A stretch of DNA of 64,000 nucleotides from Methanocorpusculum sp. (GTDB lineage Archaea; Halobacteriota; Methanomicrobia; Methanomicrobiales; Methanocorpusculaceae): NCBI GenBank assembly GCA_017387505.1, contig JAFOFB010000001.1, positions 81,753-145,752 of the forward strand. Reading direction: 5' to 3'. The notes below the pieces were generated by a model that had not been told where the DNA came from, did not search any database, and saw only the letters and a program-made list of their open reading frames with translations. The translations under genes and the position numbers were made by a program. This document shows, one piece after another, positions 1 through 8,331 of this stretch (position 1 is its first letter; every line of letters begins with the position of its first letter).

Positions 1-830
1 GATATCGCCAATATCAACCTTTGACCTTTCGTTGATTTTATTGAAATCTGCTTCACAAATGAGAGAGCAATCTGTCAATTCAATCTTCCCACCTGTTACA
101 TTTTTTGAAGTAACCAACGGATAGCCTGTTTCGTAATACTTCGGAGAGTCGTGTGTTCCATCTCGAACATCGCAAACTGCCCCAAGACTATCTTTTTTCC
201 AACCAAAAGGATTCAGAATTGTGTCACCAAACATCTCCACAAACCGCGCCTTCACCAGCTCGTCCAGCTTTTCGAGCTGCTTCTTCCGCAGGTCAATAAG
301 CTCAGTTCCCTTGTCGAGGGTATCGGCAATCTGTCTCTGTATATCGAGAGGGGGAGGGGGAGTTCTATCTTACGTAACTCAGCCATAGGAATACTTTTGA
401 CAGTCCCACCTGCAACTTTTCTCATTATTTTTGCTCTGATAGTATCTGATGTAAGAAGATACTTGAGATAATATGGATTCAGCTTTGAGGGATTCGGTTT
501 TATTGTATATACTCCCTCTTTTATGTTCCAATTTTTTGGTTCGTCTTCAACAACTAATGTTTCTCCGATTGTTCCTGTTCCTGAAAAGAGAACATCACCC
601 ACCTCAAGATTAGAACGATTATTACACAGTTTTAACGCCTCATCATTAATCCTATCTGTCCTTTCAGTAAATATGAGTTTACCACCATGAATTTCTCGAA
701 TTGTTACGTAGTAATTTGTTGCATCTTCAGTATTCAGTTTGAAAAACATACGGGGATTAAGACCTGTGTTCAGAGATAAAATGACATCTTCTAATTTAAC
801 AAGCATACACGGCCAATCACGTTTACTCAT
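1..830 (-). pseudogene. hsdS: Type I restriction-modification specificity subunit HsdS, frameshifted, runs off the window
   Basis: HsdS supplies the DNA target recognition domains of a type I restriction-modification complex. The first open segment (830 down to about 360) holds one recognition domain with GDVLFSGTGTIGE and a run reaching the conserved junction ELPLP. Adding one C in the minus-strand tract at 350-360 restores the expected helix start LPLPPLDIQRQIADTL and a second recognition domain (KARFVEMFGD, then DVRDGTHDSPKYYETG) that stays open to base 1. As given, the frame ends at 252. Its start overlaps the HEPN-like gene upstream by 8 bp, so it is the fourth gene of a coupled hsdM operon. 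Identity is secure; whether the frameshift is real, phase-variable or a sequencing error is open. Confidence 0.85.
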
Positions 831-1323
831 TTTTCACAACTCCTTTCGAACAATTATGACAATAATTTTTTAACGAATGAGCGAAAGCTCCCAAACACGT
901 TGAATGTATTGACAATCTATCTGTTTTTTCCTCAAATGAATACCTGAAGTCTTGGAATATATTGTTATAATTTGTAAGGAATTCATCAAGGTTTCTGCCA
1001 TATGGTTTTAAATATTCTTCAAACTCCGATTTGATAGCAGTTTGTACATTATCCTTCAATCCATAAAACAATTCATCTAATTTATGTATACGCTTGTAAT
1101 CAAGATTTGAATGTATAAATATAGCCTTCAAATATACTTCACAAGCAAAACTCAAGTTAACTACATAAGGTACAAGATATTCTAACCCATAAAAACCTGT
1201 AATCCTTCTACCATCGATATCGTTAGCTACATTGAAGAATTCATCGGCTTCCTGAATGGCCCTCTGATAATTTCCACGAGGTTGCGTATTACCATCCTTC
1301 TGCGTAACCTCTTCGTTAGTCAT
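823..1323 (-). CDS. HEPN-like small protein in the type I RM operon
   Basis: 166-residue soluble protein of unproven function. The central part (FACEVYLKAIFI, then KRIHKLDELFYGL) and a late FRYSFE segment resemble the all-helical HEPN superfamily found in defence and toxin-antitoxin loci. A canonical catalytic R-x4-6-H motif is not clear; the nearest is RLSIH, so an RNase role should not be assumed. It overlaps the AlbA_2 gene upstream by 4 bp and hsdS downstream by 8 bp, so it is probably translated together with the RM subunits. The fold assignment is by eye and tentative; the gene itself is well supported by the coupling. Confidence 0.7.
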   Translation of the reverse strand: MTNEEVTQKDGNTQPRGNYQRAIQEADEFFNVANDIDGRRITGFYGLEYLVPYVVNLSFACEVYLKAIFIHSNLDYKRIHKLDELFYGLKDNVQTAIKSEFEEYLKPYGRNLDEFLTNYNNIFQDFRYSFEEKTDRLSIHSTCLGAFAHSLKNYCHNCSKGVVKNE

Positions 1324-2981
1324 TTTATACTCTCCTTTGCCTCTTCTGAAACTTCCCAGTGTCCGTGTTGTACAGAGCCGACATGTACAACAAAGCCATC
1401 CACTTTCAGTCTCTTCATGATTTTCTCAACACGGTAACGGGAAAGCCCGGTCTTTTCTGAAACAAATGCATACGATGCCCTCGGATTTTCAACAAGCAAA
1501 TGCAGTACTGTTATTTCAGTCTCATTTAATCCGCCACTTGCCTTAGAATCATCTGGTAAAAATGTTATAGATTCTGCCTCTGATTTCAAATCAGACGAAG
1601 ATTCTATAACATATTTTAAACCGCCATTTAATCCGCCACTTAAACCGCCAGTTGCCTGCCTGAAAACATCATAATCAACAACCCAGGACCCATCCTTCCT
1701 TGCCCCGTCACGGATAACAACCCCAAGACCTTTAAGCCTCGCTAAAATCCTCTCAACCTTTCGAACAGCAAAACCGGTCTCTGCCGAAATACCCTTAACC
1801 GTCACAGAACCATCACGCTCGATTGCAGAAATAACCAGACGGTCATTAGAACTAAACTGCATAGAACCGGATGGAAGAGGGACAGAACTTACCGCATCCG
1901 CTTTCGTCAAAGGCTTTGCAAACGGCAAAACAACACGCACAAAACTCTCAGACACAACAAACGCATCGCGCCCGTAAACCTCTAAAATACGCGGAATACC
2001 AGAACCTAAATGCTCCACATAATCCAAATCACGGAAAACCCGCATCAGCTCAGGATTTCTCGGCAAAGACACACCAGAAAAGAAATCATCCCTCGTCATA
2101 CCAAACGGCAGACCCCCGATTGACGTAATTTCCAAACGGTCAGAAAACATCTCAAACTTCGGAGAACCAGAATACGAATAATCATTATGCAAAATCGCAT
2201 TCAAAACAGCCTCACGAAGAGCCACACTGTCAACCATCCTCCGCTCAATACGGCGTCTGTCCGTAATCCTCGCATACGTCTTATTCTCAACAGAAAGCCT
2301 GTCAAACAAACGGTCAAAAGCCCGCATCAGAGAACAAAAACCAAACTCCTCATTCTCCAAAAGAACAACGCGGTTATCACCCTCATACTTAGCAAACCGA
2401 ATCGAAACACCGGAACCATCAGACAACAAATAACCCGAATAATTCAAATCACCATCAGGTGTCAACAAATTCAGATTCGAAAGGAAATTCGAATTAAGAG
2501 GCCTGCCTATACCCTCATAATAAATCTGAAGCTCGCGGAAAGAAACCTTCTGATTAGGTGAAGGAATCATTCGAAGCGTATTCTTCATACGCCCAGCATA
2601 CATCCGCTCAATCAAATCCTCACGCATCGGCTCACATGAACTGCCCTTCCTGAAAAAACAACCCTGCGGAGACATCCCGAATTTACGGATATAATATGGT
2701 CTCTCAAGACCGCTTAAAACATCCACAGCCACAACCTCCAAACCATCAACTACCTCAAGCGAAATCGTACAATACTCCAAAGCTGACGGCAGAATATTAT
2801 TCTTAATCCTATCCTTAATCTGCAACTGATTCAAATCAGCATGAGGCAGCCCAACAGGATTTCCCAAATCATCAACCCCAATCAGAATCCGACCGCCTTC
2901 GCTGTTCAGAAACGAAACAACTTCCCGCTCAAAGGAATCATTCAGCTTAAACTTATACTCAACGCGGTCAGATTCAGTCAT
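1320..2981 (-). CDS. AlbA_2/Schlafen-type ATP-binding regulator (RloA-like) in the RM operon
   Basis: 553 residues. The N-terminal AlbA_2 (divergent AAA_4) domain shows the usual SFLNSEGGRILIGVDD core at about 23-38. A GHKL-type ATPase segment with REAVLNAILHNDYS lies near 255-268 and is followed by a GSGIPRI motif. Two winged-helix segments follow (about 385-430 and 490-540), separated by a Gly-Gly-Leu rich linker. The family is often annotated as a putative transcriptional regulator or ATP-dependent DNA helicase-like protein. It lies between hsdM and hsdS, with 4-bp overlaps on both sides. That position recalls the rlo genes inside Campylobacter type I loci, so an accessory defence role is inferred. 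No substrate can be named. Confidence 0.85.
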   Translation of the reverse strand: MTESDRVEYKFKLNDSFEREVVSFLNSEGGRILIGVDDLGNPVGLPHADLNQLQIKDRIKNNILPSALEYCTISLEVVDGLEVVAVDVLSGLERPYYIRKFGMSPQGCFFRKGSSCEPMREDLIERMYAGRMKNTLRMIPSPNQKVSFRELQIYYEGIGRPLNSNFLSNLNLLTPDGDLNYSGYLLSDGSGVSIRFAKYEGDNRVVLLENEEFGFCSLMRAFDRLFDRLSVENKTYARITDRRRIERRMVDSVALREAVLNAILHNDYSYSGSPKFEMFSDRLEITSIGGLPFGMTRDDFFSGVSLPRNPELMRVFRDLDYVEHLGSGIPRILEVYGRDAFVVSESFVRVVLPFAKPLTKADAVSSVPLPSGSMQFSSNDRLVISAIERDGSVTVKGISAETGFAVRKVERILARLKGLGVVIRDGARKDGSWVVDYDVFRQATGGLSGGLNGGLKYVIESSSDLKSEAESITFLPDDSKASGGLNETEITVLHLLVENPRASYAFVSEKTGLSRYRVEKIMKRLKVDGFVVHVGSVQHGHWEVSEEAKESIK

Positions 2982-4447
2982 TTAAGCATCCCTTCCAGCT
3001 CTTCCAAACCCTTAGCTGCCTGTGCTTCCAACGCCTTCAGCTCAGCCAGAATATCTTCTGTCGGCGGGTACTCAATAGCCTCGTAGATGACCTTCTTGTA
3101 CTTATTAATCGACAGATCATAACCATTCTCAACAATCTCCGACTTATCAACAAAGAAAGACTTCTCAGTTCTCTCGCGTCTCTCCTCATCTGCAAGATTT
3201 CCAAAACGGGCAAGAATATCAGGAATATCATTCTCAGAAACCGGAGAACGCTTATCATCCAGACTGAAACCATCAGCCTGCATATCATAGAACCAAACCT
3301 TATCAGTACCGCCTGCACCTGTCTTCGTAAACACAAGAACAGCAGTAGAAACCCCTGCATACGGCTTGAAAACTCCGGAGGGCATTGAGATAACGGCCTG
3401 CAGATGATGATTCTCCACAATCTCCTTCCGGATAGACTTATGAGCCTTCGAAGAACCAAACAAAACACCATCAGGAACAATACATGCACAGCGACCGCCC
3501 TTCTTCAGCATCCGAACAAACAAAGCAAGGAACAACAACTCAGTCTTCTTCGTTGGAGTAATCGCACTCAGACTTGGATGAATACCTGAAGCATCCACCG
3601 AACCAGTGAACGGAGGATTTGCCAGAATCACATCAAACATACCGGAAATCTCATTCTGCTTCGAAATACTATACTTATACTCAATCCTTGGATGTGTTAC
3701 TGAATGAAGCATCAGATTCATAGCCGAGATTCTAAGCATCGTCTGGTCAAACTCAAAACCGGTAAATGCACCCCCCTCAAACATCTCCCAGTCCTCAGGC
3801 GTCATCGAGTTTTCATAATTACTCCGGATAAACTCAACACTCGAAACAAGAAAACCCGCTGTACCGCAGGCCGGGTCACAAATCCTCTCTGACGGCTTTG
3901 GAGAAAGAATCGAAACCATCATATCACGAATATGCTTCGGAGTTCTAAACTGACCATTAGTACCTGCCTGGGAAAGCTTACCAAGCATATACTCATAAAG
4001 GTCACCAAGCATATCCCTGTCCTTGATATCCTCCTCATACAAAATATCCAGACCGGTTACAACCTTCTGCAAAAGCTCCTTCTTCCCCTCCGGAAACAGA
4101 AACATAGCATCACGCATATAGTAAGAAAATGCTGTATCATCTCCTCCCATGCTCTTAATAAATGGAAACACCTTCCGGCTTACAACATCATACATCTCGC
4201 GGCCGTCAAGATTCTTAAACCTGCTCCAGCGCATCTTCTGGGAATCAGCATCATCCGGGAAAATCTTTAGCTGCTTCTCACCGCTCAATGCCTCAAAAGC
4301 CTCCGCTTCCAGCTCCTTCTCATCGAGAGAACGAATAAACATCAGATAGGTAAGCTGTTCGATAACAGTAATCGGATTAGTAATTCCGCCTGCCCAGATA
4401 TCGTCCCAGATTGCATCAACTTTATTGCGAATAGAACCGGTTAACAT
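2978..4447 (-). CDS. hsdM: Type I restriction-modification methyltransferase subunit HsdM
   Basis: N6-adenine DNA methyltransferase subunit that pairs with HsdS to methylate the type I target. The N-terminal HsdM helical domain (KVDAIWDDIW, VIEQLTYLMFIRSLDE) is followed by SAM motif I (CDPACGTAGFL) and the catalytic NPPF motif (ANPPFTG). The start at 4447 is preferred over an upstream in-frame ATG at 4471: it gives the family-typical MLTGSIRNKVD and has GAGG five bases upstream. This gives 489 residues, normal for the family. First gene of a coupled operon with the AlbA_2 protein, the HEPN-like protein and hsdS. No hsdR lies in the window; it may lie beyond the left edge. Confidence 0.95.
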   Translation of the reverse strand: MLTGSIRNKVDAIWDDIWAGGITNPITVIEQLTYLMFIRSLDEKELEAEAFEALSGEKQLKIFPDDADSQKMRWSRFKNLDGREMYDVVSRKVFPFIKSMGGDDTAFSYYMRDAMFLFPEGKKELLQKVVTGLDILYEEDIKDRDMLGDLYEYMLGKLSQAGTNGQFRTPKHIRDMMVSILSPKPSERICDPACGTAGFLVSSVEFIRSNYENSMTPEDWEMFEGGAFTGFEFDQTMLRISAMNLMLHSVTHPRIEYKYSISKQNEISGMFDVILANPPFTGSVDASGIHPSLSAITPTKKTELLFLALFVRMLKKGGRCACIVPDGVLFGSSKAHKSIRKEIVENHHLQAVISMPSGVFKPYAGVSTAVLVFTKTGAGGTDKVWFYDMQADGFSLDDKRSPVSENDIPDILARFGNLADEERRERTEKSFFVDKSEIVENGYDLSINKYKKVIYEAIEYPPTEDILAELKALEAQAAKGLEELEGMLK

Positions 4448-4609
4448 GATTGCCTCGAGATAATCTACCATACAGAGGGGATGGTATTCTTATTTGATAC
4501 TTTGTATTTTTAGAAGATAAGAGTGTTGGAATGTCTGCCAATCAAAATAACACAAAACCAGCATGATAGATAGAAAAGACACAGTCACGCAACAAGCAGG
4601 CTGGAAAAA

Positions 4610-4987
4610 TCATGGAGAGAAAACTCTCCATTGTAGGCTTCTCACATGCCCGAAGTTCAGAAGCATCCCCTCCTTCATCCCCGTAGATTTCATATAGCTC
4701 ACAAGCTGTCGCTCATGTGCCGCATTCAGCGAAGAGACAGCCTTCAACTCTAAGAGAATGCAGTCATTCACAACCATATCTGCGTAAAAGTCCTTGCGAA
4801 GCTCAACACCCTTGTAGAAAACAGGAATCCTAACCTGACGGCGAACCGAAAAACCCGCCTGCAAAAGTTCGTATTCCAGAGCTGCTTCATACACCGATTC
4901 AAGATAACCAGACTTTAAAGTGTTGTATGTCTCAAAAGCACAGCGAAGGATTTTCAGTAAATCCGAGTTGTCATCTAATCTTTTCAT
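4610..4987 (-). CDS. GxxExxY protein (PD-(D/E)XK-like)
   Basis: 125 residues with the family signature GYLESVYEAAL at about 27-37. Asp-67 to Lys-82 form a likely nuclease-like core (DFYADMVVNDCILLELKAV). The GxxExxY family is widespread but functionally undefined; the E-x-K arrangement suggests a PD-(D/E)XK fold. GGAG sits seven bases before the ATG. A decayed copy of the 3' half, including 3' flanking sequence, occurs at 51310-51465, and both copies sit beside the same GC-rich repeat. This suggests the gene travels as part of a mobile or repeat-associated unit. Confidence 0.85.
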   Translation of the reverse strand: MKRLDDNSDLLKILRCAFETYNTLKSGYLESVYEAALEYELLQAGFSVRRQVRIPVFYKGVELRKDFYADMVVNDCILLELKAVSSLNAAHERQLVSYMKSTGMKEGMLLNFGHVRSLQWRVFSP

Positions 4988-5501
4988 AGCATAACTCCGA
5001 AGCCTGCCCGGGCAGTCCGGGCGGCAACGCCGCCTGCGTGACAGCCCAAGGATGATATTGCTTCTGGGATTGGAAGCCGAAGGCTGACAAGACCAGGGGC
5101 ATTATCTTCCTTGGGGTGAAAAGCCTGTGCCCCGCCCCTTTCTGCATATCAGCGAGCCGTTAAACAAAAAAGACGAGGGCGCCGAGCCGAAGGCGAAGGA
5201 GCAGTCGGAAGCAGGCATATGAAGCCCGCGTCAGTGGGCGGAATATGCTCTGCGATTTTTTGTAGGCGAGTCGGTCAAAACAGCCAATCCCAAACCTTTC
5301 TTAACTCTCCCCGCCGTCTCGGAGCACCGCGACAGCGAGTGCTCAGGCGGGGCAGTCAAGCACACACAAACACCAGAAACACATTCAACAGCCCGCCGGG
5401 GGCACAACGCTGTCGCTGCAAAAAATCAAAGAAACAAACAAACAAAGCAAAACGCTCAAACGCACTTTCGCAAATACTGAGTATCAGCTCATCTCAAAAA
5501 A
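4988..5501. other. GC-rich non-coding stretch upstream of the GxxExxY gene
   Basis: About 500 bases with no convincing gene. It is markedly GC-rich compared with its surroundings and full of short inverted motifs (for example CCCGGGCAGTCCGGG near 5010 and GGCGGCAACGCCGCC near 5021). It also has repeated AGCCGAAGGC-type words near 5087 and 5182. It contains a structured repeat at 5286-5400 that recurs at 51471-51622. The base composition and the repeat suggest imported or element-derived DNA. Confidence 0.6.
5286..5400. repeat. GC-rich hairpin repeat, copy 1
   Basis: Begins AATCCCAAACCTTTC and contains a long hairpin. The outer stem is CCCCGCC (5309-5315) with GGCGGGG (5346-5352); the inner stem is GAGCAC (5322-5327) with GTGCTC (5339-5344). 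Similarity to the second copy (51471-51622) resumes at AAACACATTCAAC near 5377. The inner stem differs between copies by a compensatory pair (GAGCAC/GTGCTC versus GAGCGC/GCGCTC), which supports a conserved structure. Confidence 0.8.
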
Positions 5502-6490
5502 TCAAAAAATCCCTTCAATCTTTCGTCCACACTTAGCACAGCACCCATCCTTCACACCTGGCATCCTGCACACATAACCCGTCCTGAAAAGCAAACGCTC
5601 CTCACACTCAGGACAATATGTAGTACTGCCTTCAACATGCATCACATTACCAACATACGGATAATAAAGCCCTGCCTCCTTTGCCATCCGAAAAACCACA
5701 TCAACATCATCACGTGTTGCAGCACGAATGTCTGTCATCTCATACATAGGAGTAAAAGCAGTGAAATGATGAGGCACAGCAACCCCCAGGTTTTCAACCT
5801 CCCATGAAAGCATCGAAGAAATTTCATCCTTCGAATCATTCAGACCAGGAATAATCAAAGTCACAAGCTCCAGATGCCTCTTCAGCTCAGACACGAGCAT
5901 TACAGCATCCAGAACATGAGAAATCTTAGCCCCTCCGCAGACTGAATTGTAAAACGAATCAGAAAACGCCTTCAAATCCACACGAAAAGCATCCATGTAT
6001 GGAGCAATCTCGCGTATGGCATCCTCAGTCATATACCCGTTTGTAATAACAGCAGTCTTTAACCCCTCATCTTTTGCAAGCTTTGAGACATCATACATGA
6101 ACTCATAAAACACAGTCGGCTCATTGTAAGTAAAAGAAATACTCTTCGCCCCGGACTGCAAAGCAGCAAACACAATATCTTCAGGCTCAGCACAAACAGC
6201 ATCATGCCTGAACTCCTGAGACAAAGTATAATTCTGGCAATGCAGACACGTAAAATTACAACCGAAACTGCTGACTGACACAGTCTGCGTTGCAGGCAGA
6301 AAATGATTAAGAGGCTTTTTTCTACAGGGTCGAGCCCGCAGGCTGTAACCTTTCCGTAGGTCAAAGTCAAAAGATTACCTGAAACATTCTCGCGGACATT
6401 ACAAAAACCCCGCTTTCCATTCGGAATAACACATCGTCTTGCACAAAGATTGCAAGTCTCAGTTAAAGAATCAAACAGGCGTGCCTGCAT
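5502..6490 (-). pseudogene. amrS: AmmeMemoRadiSam system radical SAM enzyme (AmrS), frameshifted
   Basis: Radical SAM enzyme of the AMMECR1/Memo-associated system; its exact reaction is unsettled. The N-terminal part (from 6490) carries ETCNLCARRC and GFCNVREN and runs to LDPVEK. The rest (from about 6320 down) continues with the SAM cluster motif CNFTCLHC and ends in the typical zinc-ribbon tail YCPECEERL...CAKCGRKIEGIF. One extra A in the six-A minus-strand tract at 6316-6321 joins the two frames and gives DPVEKKPLNHFLPATQTVSV, exactly the expected family sequence. No memo or AMMECR1 gene is adjacent. Real decay and consensus error are both possible. Confidence 0.88.
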
Positions 6491-6513
6491 AAAAAGAGTA
6501 TTTGGAAGAGAAT

Positions 6514-7218
6514 TTATTCAGTCTTCTCTTCTGCTGCCGGCTCTTCGACTGCCTTCGGGCGTGGGAAAGACTCAACGAACTTGACAGACTCTGCTGCCGG
6601 GAAGAGCTCGAGTGCTTCCTGCATGATAAGGTACTGGGTCATGAACCAGTTCTGGTTGTACATTGCAATCATGGTCGGGACTTCGACGGAGACAAAGTTC
6701 TCGTGCTTGGTTCCAATCTTCATGTCGCGGCCGGTGATGAGCTTGATAGTACCTGCAAGGCACTCTGCTGCATCGGTGACTTCCTCAATGATAGTGAAGG
6801 TGTAGACAACTTCCTGTCCTGCAAGCGGGTGGTTGAAGTCGACGATGTATCTGTTTCCGATCTTCTGAACGACAACACCTTCGCGTCCCTCAACGGTTAA
6901 GCGCTCGAAGAGTTCCGGCTTGTGGTCGAATGCCTTCTTGTCGACTGCCTTCATCTCTTCTGCCTTGTGCTCACCGAATGCCTTCTCTGCCGGAAGGGTG
7001 ATGGTGTATTCCTGACCGATTTCCTTGCCTGCAAGTTCCTCATCGAGTCCCTTTAAGAGTCTGCCTGCGCCAACCTTAACGATTGCCGGAGTGTACTCGA
7101 AGTTCTCGCGGAAGATGTTTGCATTCTTTGCAGCCTCTGCATCGGTGGTGTCGAATGCGACGCCGTTGATGGTACCGGTGTAGTTGAGTTTGATATATGT
7201 GCCGTTTTCGATAGCCAT
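6514..7218 (-). CDS. Long FKBP-type peptidyl-prolyl cis-trans isomerase (FKBP26/SlyD-like)
   Basis: 234-residue cytosolic prolyl isomerase/chaperone. The N-terminal FKBP half begins YIKLNYTGTINGVAFDTT and has VGAGRLLKGLDEELAGKEIGQE and the insert-in-flap chaperone segment around 75-140. A C-terminal domain of about 85 residues, characteristic of long archaeal FKBPs, follows and ends in a Glu-rich tail. A second, short FKBP is encoded at 51699-52127. Monocistronic by spacing. Start ATG at 7218 matches the family N-terminus. Confidence 0.92.
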   Translation of the reverse strand: MAIENGTYIKLNYTGTINGVAFDTTDAEAAKNANIFRENFEYTPAIVKVGAGRLLKGLDEELAGKEIGQEYTITLPAEKAFGEHKAEEMKAVDKKAFDHKPELFERLTVEGREGVVVQKIGNRYIVDFNHPLAGQEVVYTFTIIEEVTDAAECLAGTIKLITGRDMKIGTKHENFVSVEVPTMIAMYNQNWFMTQYLIMQEALELFPAAESVKFVESFPRPKAVEEPAAEEKTE

Positions 7219-7397
7219 ACGAATTCCTTATTATATGGTCGTTCTAAGTTTATAATCTCTGTTACATGTTGCGGCAAAAAAAAGATAGAAAGAACTATAG
7301 ACAGAGAAATGGTTCCGCACCAAAACATCCATACAGAAAATCAGATATTTGGAGATGGAGATGAGCCGACAGAAGCAGCACGGAACCAGTATAATTA

Positions 7398-7868
7398 TTG
7401 GCACAGGTTCGAACAGCAGGCTTTGATGTACTAAGTCTCTACCGCACGTCTTTTCCAAAAGAGGAGAGGTTTCCGTTTTTATTCCTGCATGCAATAAAAC
7501 TCAGGCGTTCCTGCAAATTTCTATCTTACTGCAAAAACGGATGCCTTGCAGGTATGTCCTTCACAGTCGAAGGACCAGACATGGATGAGAATGCAGACAA
7601 TGCAGATGAGAGAAGAAGACGGTTTGCATTCTACGAAAGAAACGGTTTTTATGATACAGGATATCTTCTGCGGGACACTCAGATGACTTATACAGTTCTT
7701 TCAACTGCAAAGGATTTCAAACCTGATGTATATTATGAAACTCTAAAAGGACTTCACCCAAGCGGTGTCGGCGTGCCTGAAATTCTTAAAAAAATAGTTT
7801 TGGTCAAAGAGACGCATCAGACAAATGGATGTGGACTACTTTCCATTGGTGTCTGCGTTTTTCTCTAA
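7398..7868 (+). pseudogene. Decayed GNAT-type acetyltransferase with internal deletion
   Basis: The readable frame begins VLSLYRTSFPKEERFPF, the typical start of small GNAT proteins, and runs to CLAGMSFTV. It then jumps directly to EGPDMDENADNADER and RRRFAFYERNGFYDTGY, which normally follow the acetyl-CoA binding motif. The roughly 40 residues with the R/Q-x-x-G-x-G/A loop are missing, so the product cannot bind acetyl-CoA in the usual way. The apparent start is a TTG with no ribosome site, and the 3' end overlaps the converging gene. I read it as a deletion remnant. Confidence 0.65.
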
Positions 7869-8157
7869 ATACTGCACTAAAGTGCATTACTTCATTTTTC
7901 CTTCTAATCGTTCCGTAACTCCACCCTACATGTCCGTCAGCCTTTACTGAATACTTTGACAGTACAAACCGCTCTGGTTCATATATGCGGAAGAATGCGG
8001 ATCTTCCATACAAATCAAGTTCATGAATGTGAATATCAACATCCCTGGATATAATATCCTGAAGTTTTGGGATGTCAGCTATTTCATAAGCATTCAGCAG
8101 GCTTAGGAGTGTCTGAGAAATCTCCTCTTCTGATCGAACAGGGGGTTTCATAATCAT
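7804..8157 (-). CDS. NTF2-like/SnoaL-type small protein
   Basis: About 117 residues. An N-terminal helix pair (EEEISQTLLSLLNAYEIADIP) is followed by beta-rich sequence ending WKVVHIHLSDASL, the usual pattern of the NTF2-like cone fold (SnoaL/ketosteroid isomerase-like). The family includes enzymes and ligand binders, so no reaction can be assigned. The ATG at 8157 (or 8151) is preferred; the open frame extends to 8235, but that stretch is hydrophobic without family similarity. Its 3' end overlaps the decayed GNAT frame on the other strand. Confidence 0.7.
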   Translation of the reverse strand: MIMKPPVRSEEEISQTLLSLLNAYEIADIPKLQDIISRDVDIHIHELDLYGRSAFFRIYEPERFVLSKYSVKADGHVGWSYGTIRRKNEVMHFSAVFREKRRHQWKVVHIHLSDASL

Positions 8158-8331
8158 AGTTGATGTGAGATAATCTGTCGGTTCAGATAATAATAGTAAT
8201 TGTAGAGGCAATAAATGTATGAATAACACCCACATTTAACTAACATATAGAGTAATACATGGAATGATGACAAAAACAAAAGTGTACATGAAAATTATGT
8301 TACATGTACACCCCATAAAGGCGCGTATAAA

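Noticed and set aside
6300..6330. Programmed frameshift in the AmrS gene
   Set aside because: No downstream pseudoknot or A-A-A-A-A-A-G with known stimulator is evident, and the family is normally a single frame; a one-base loss is simpler.
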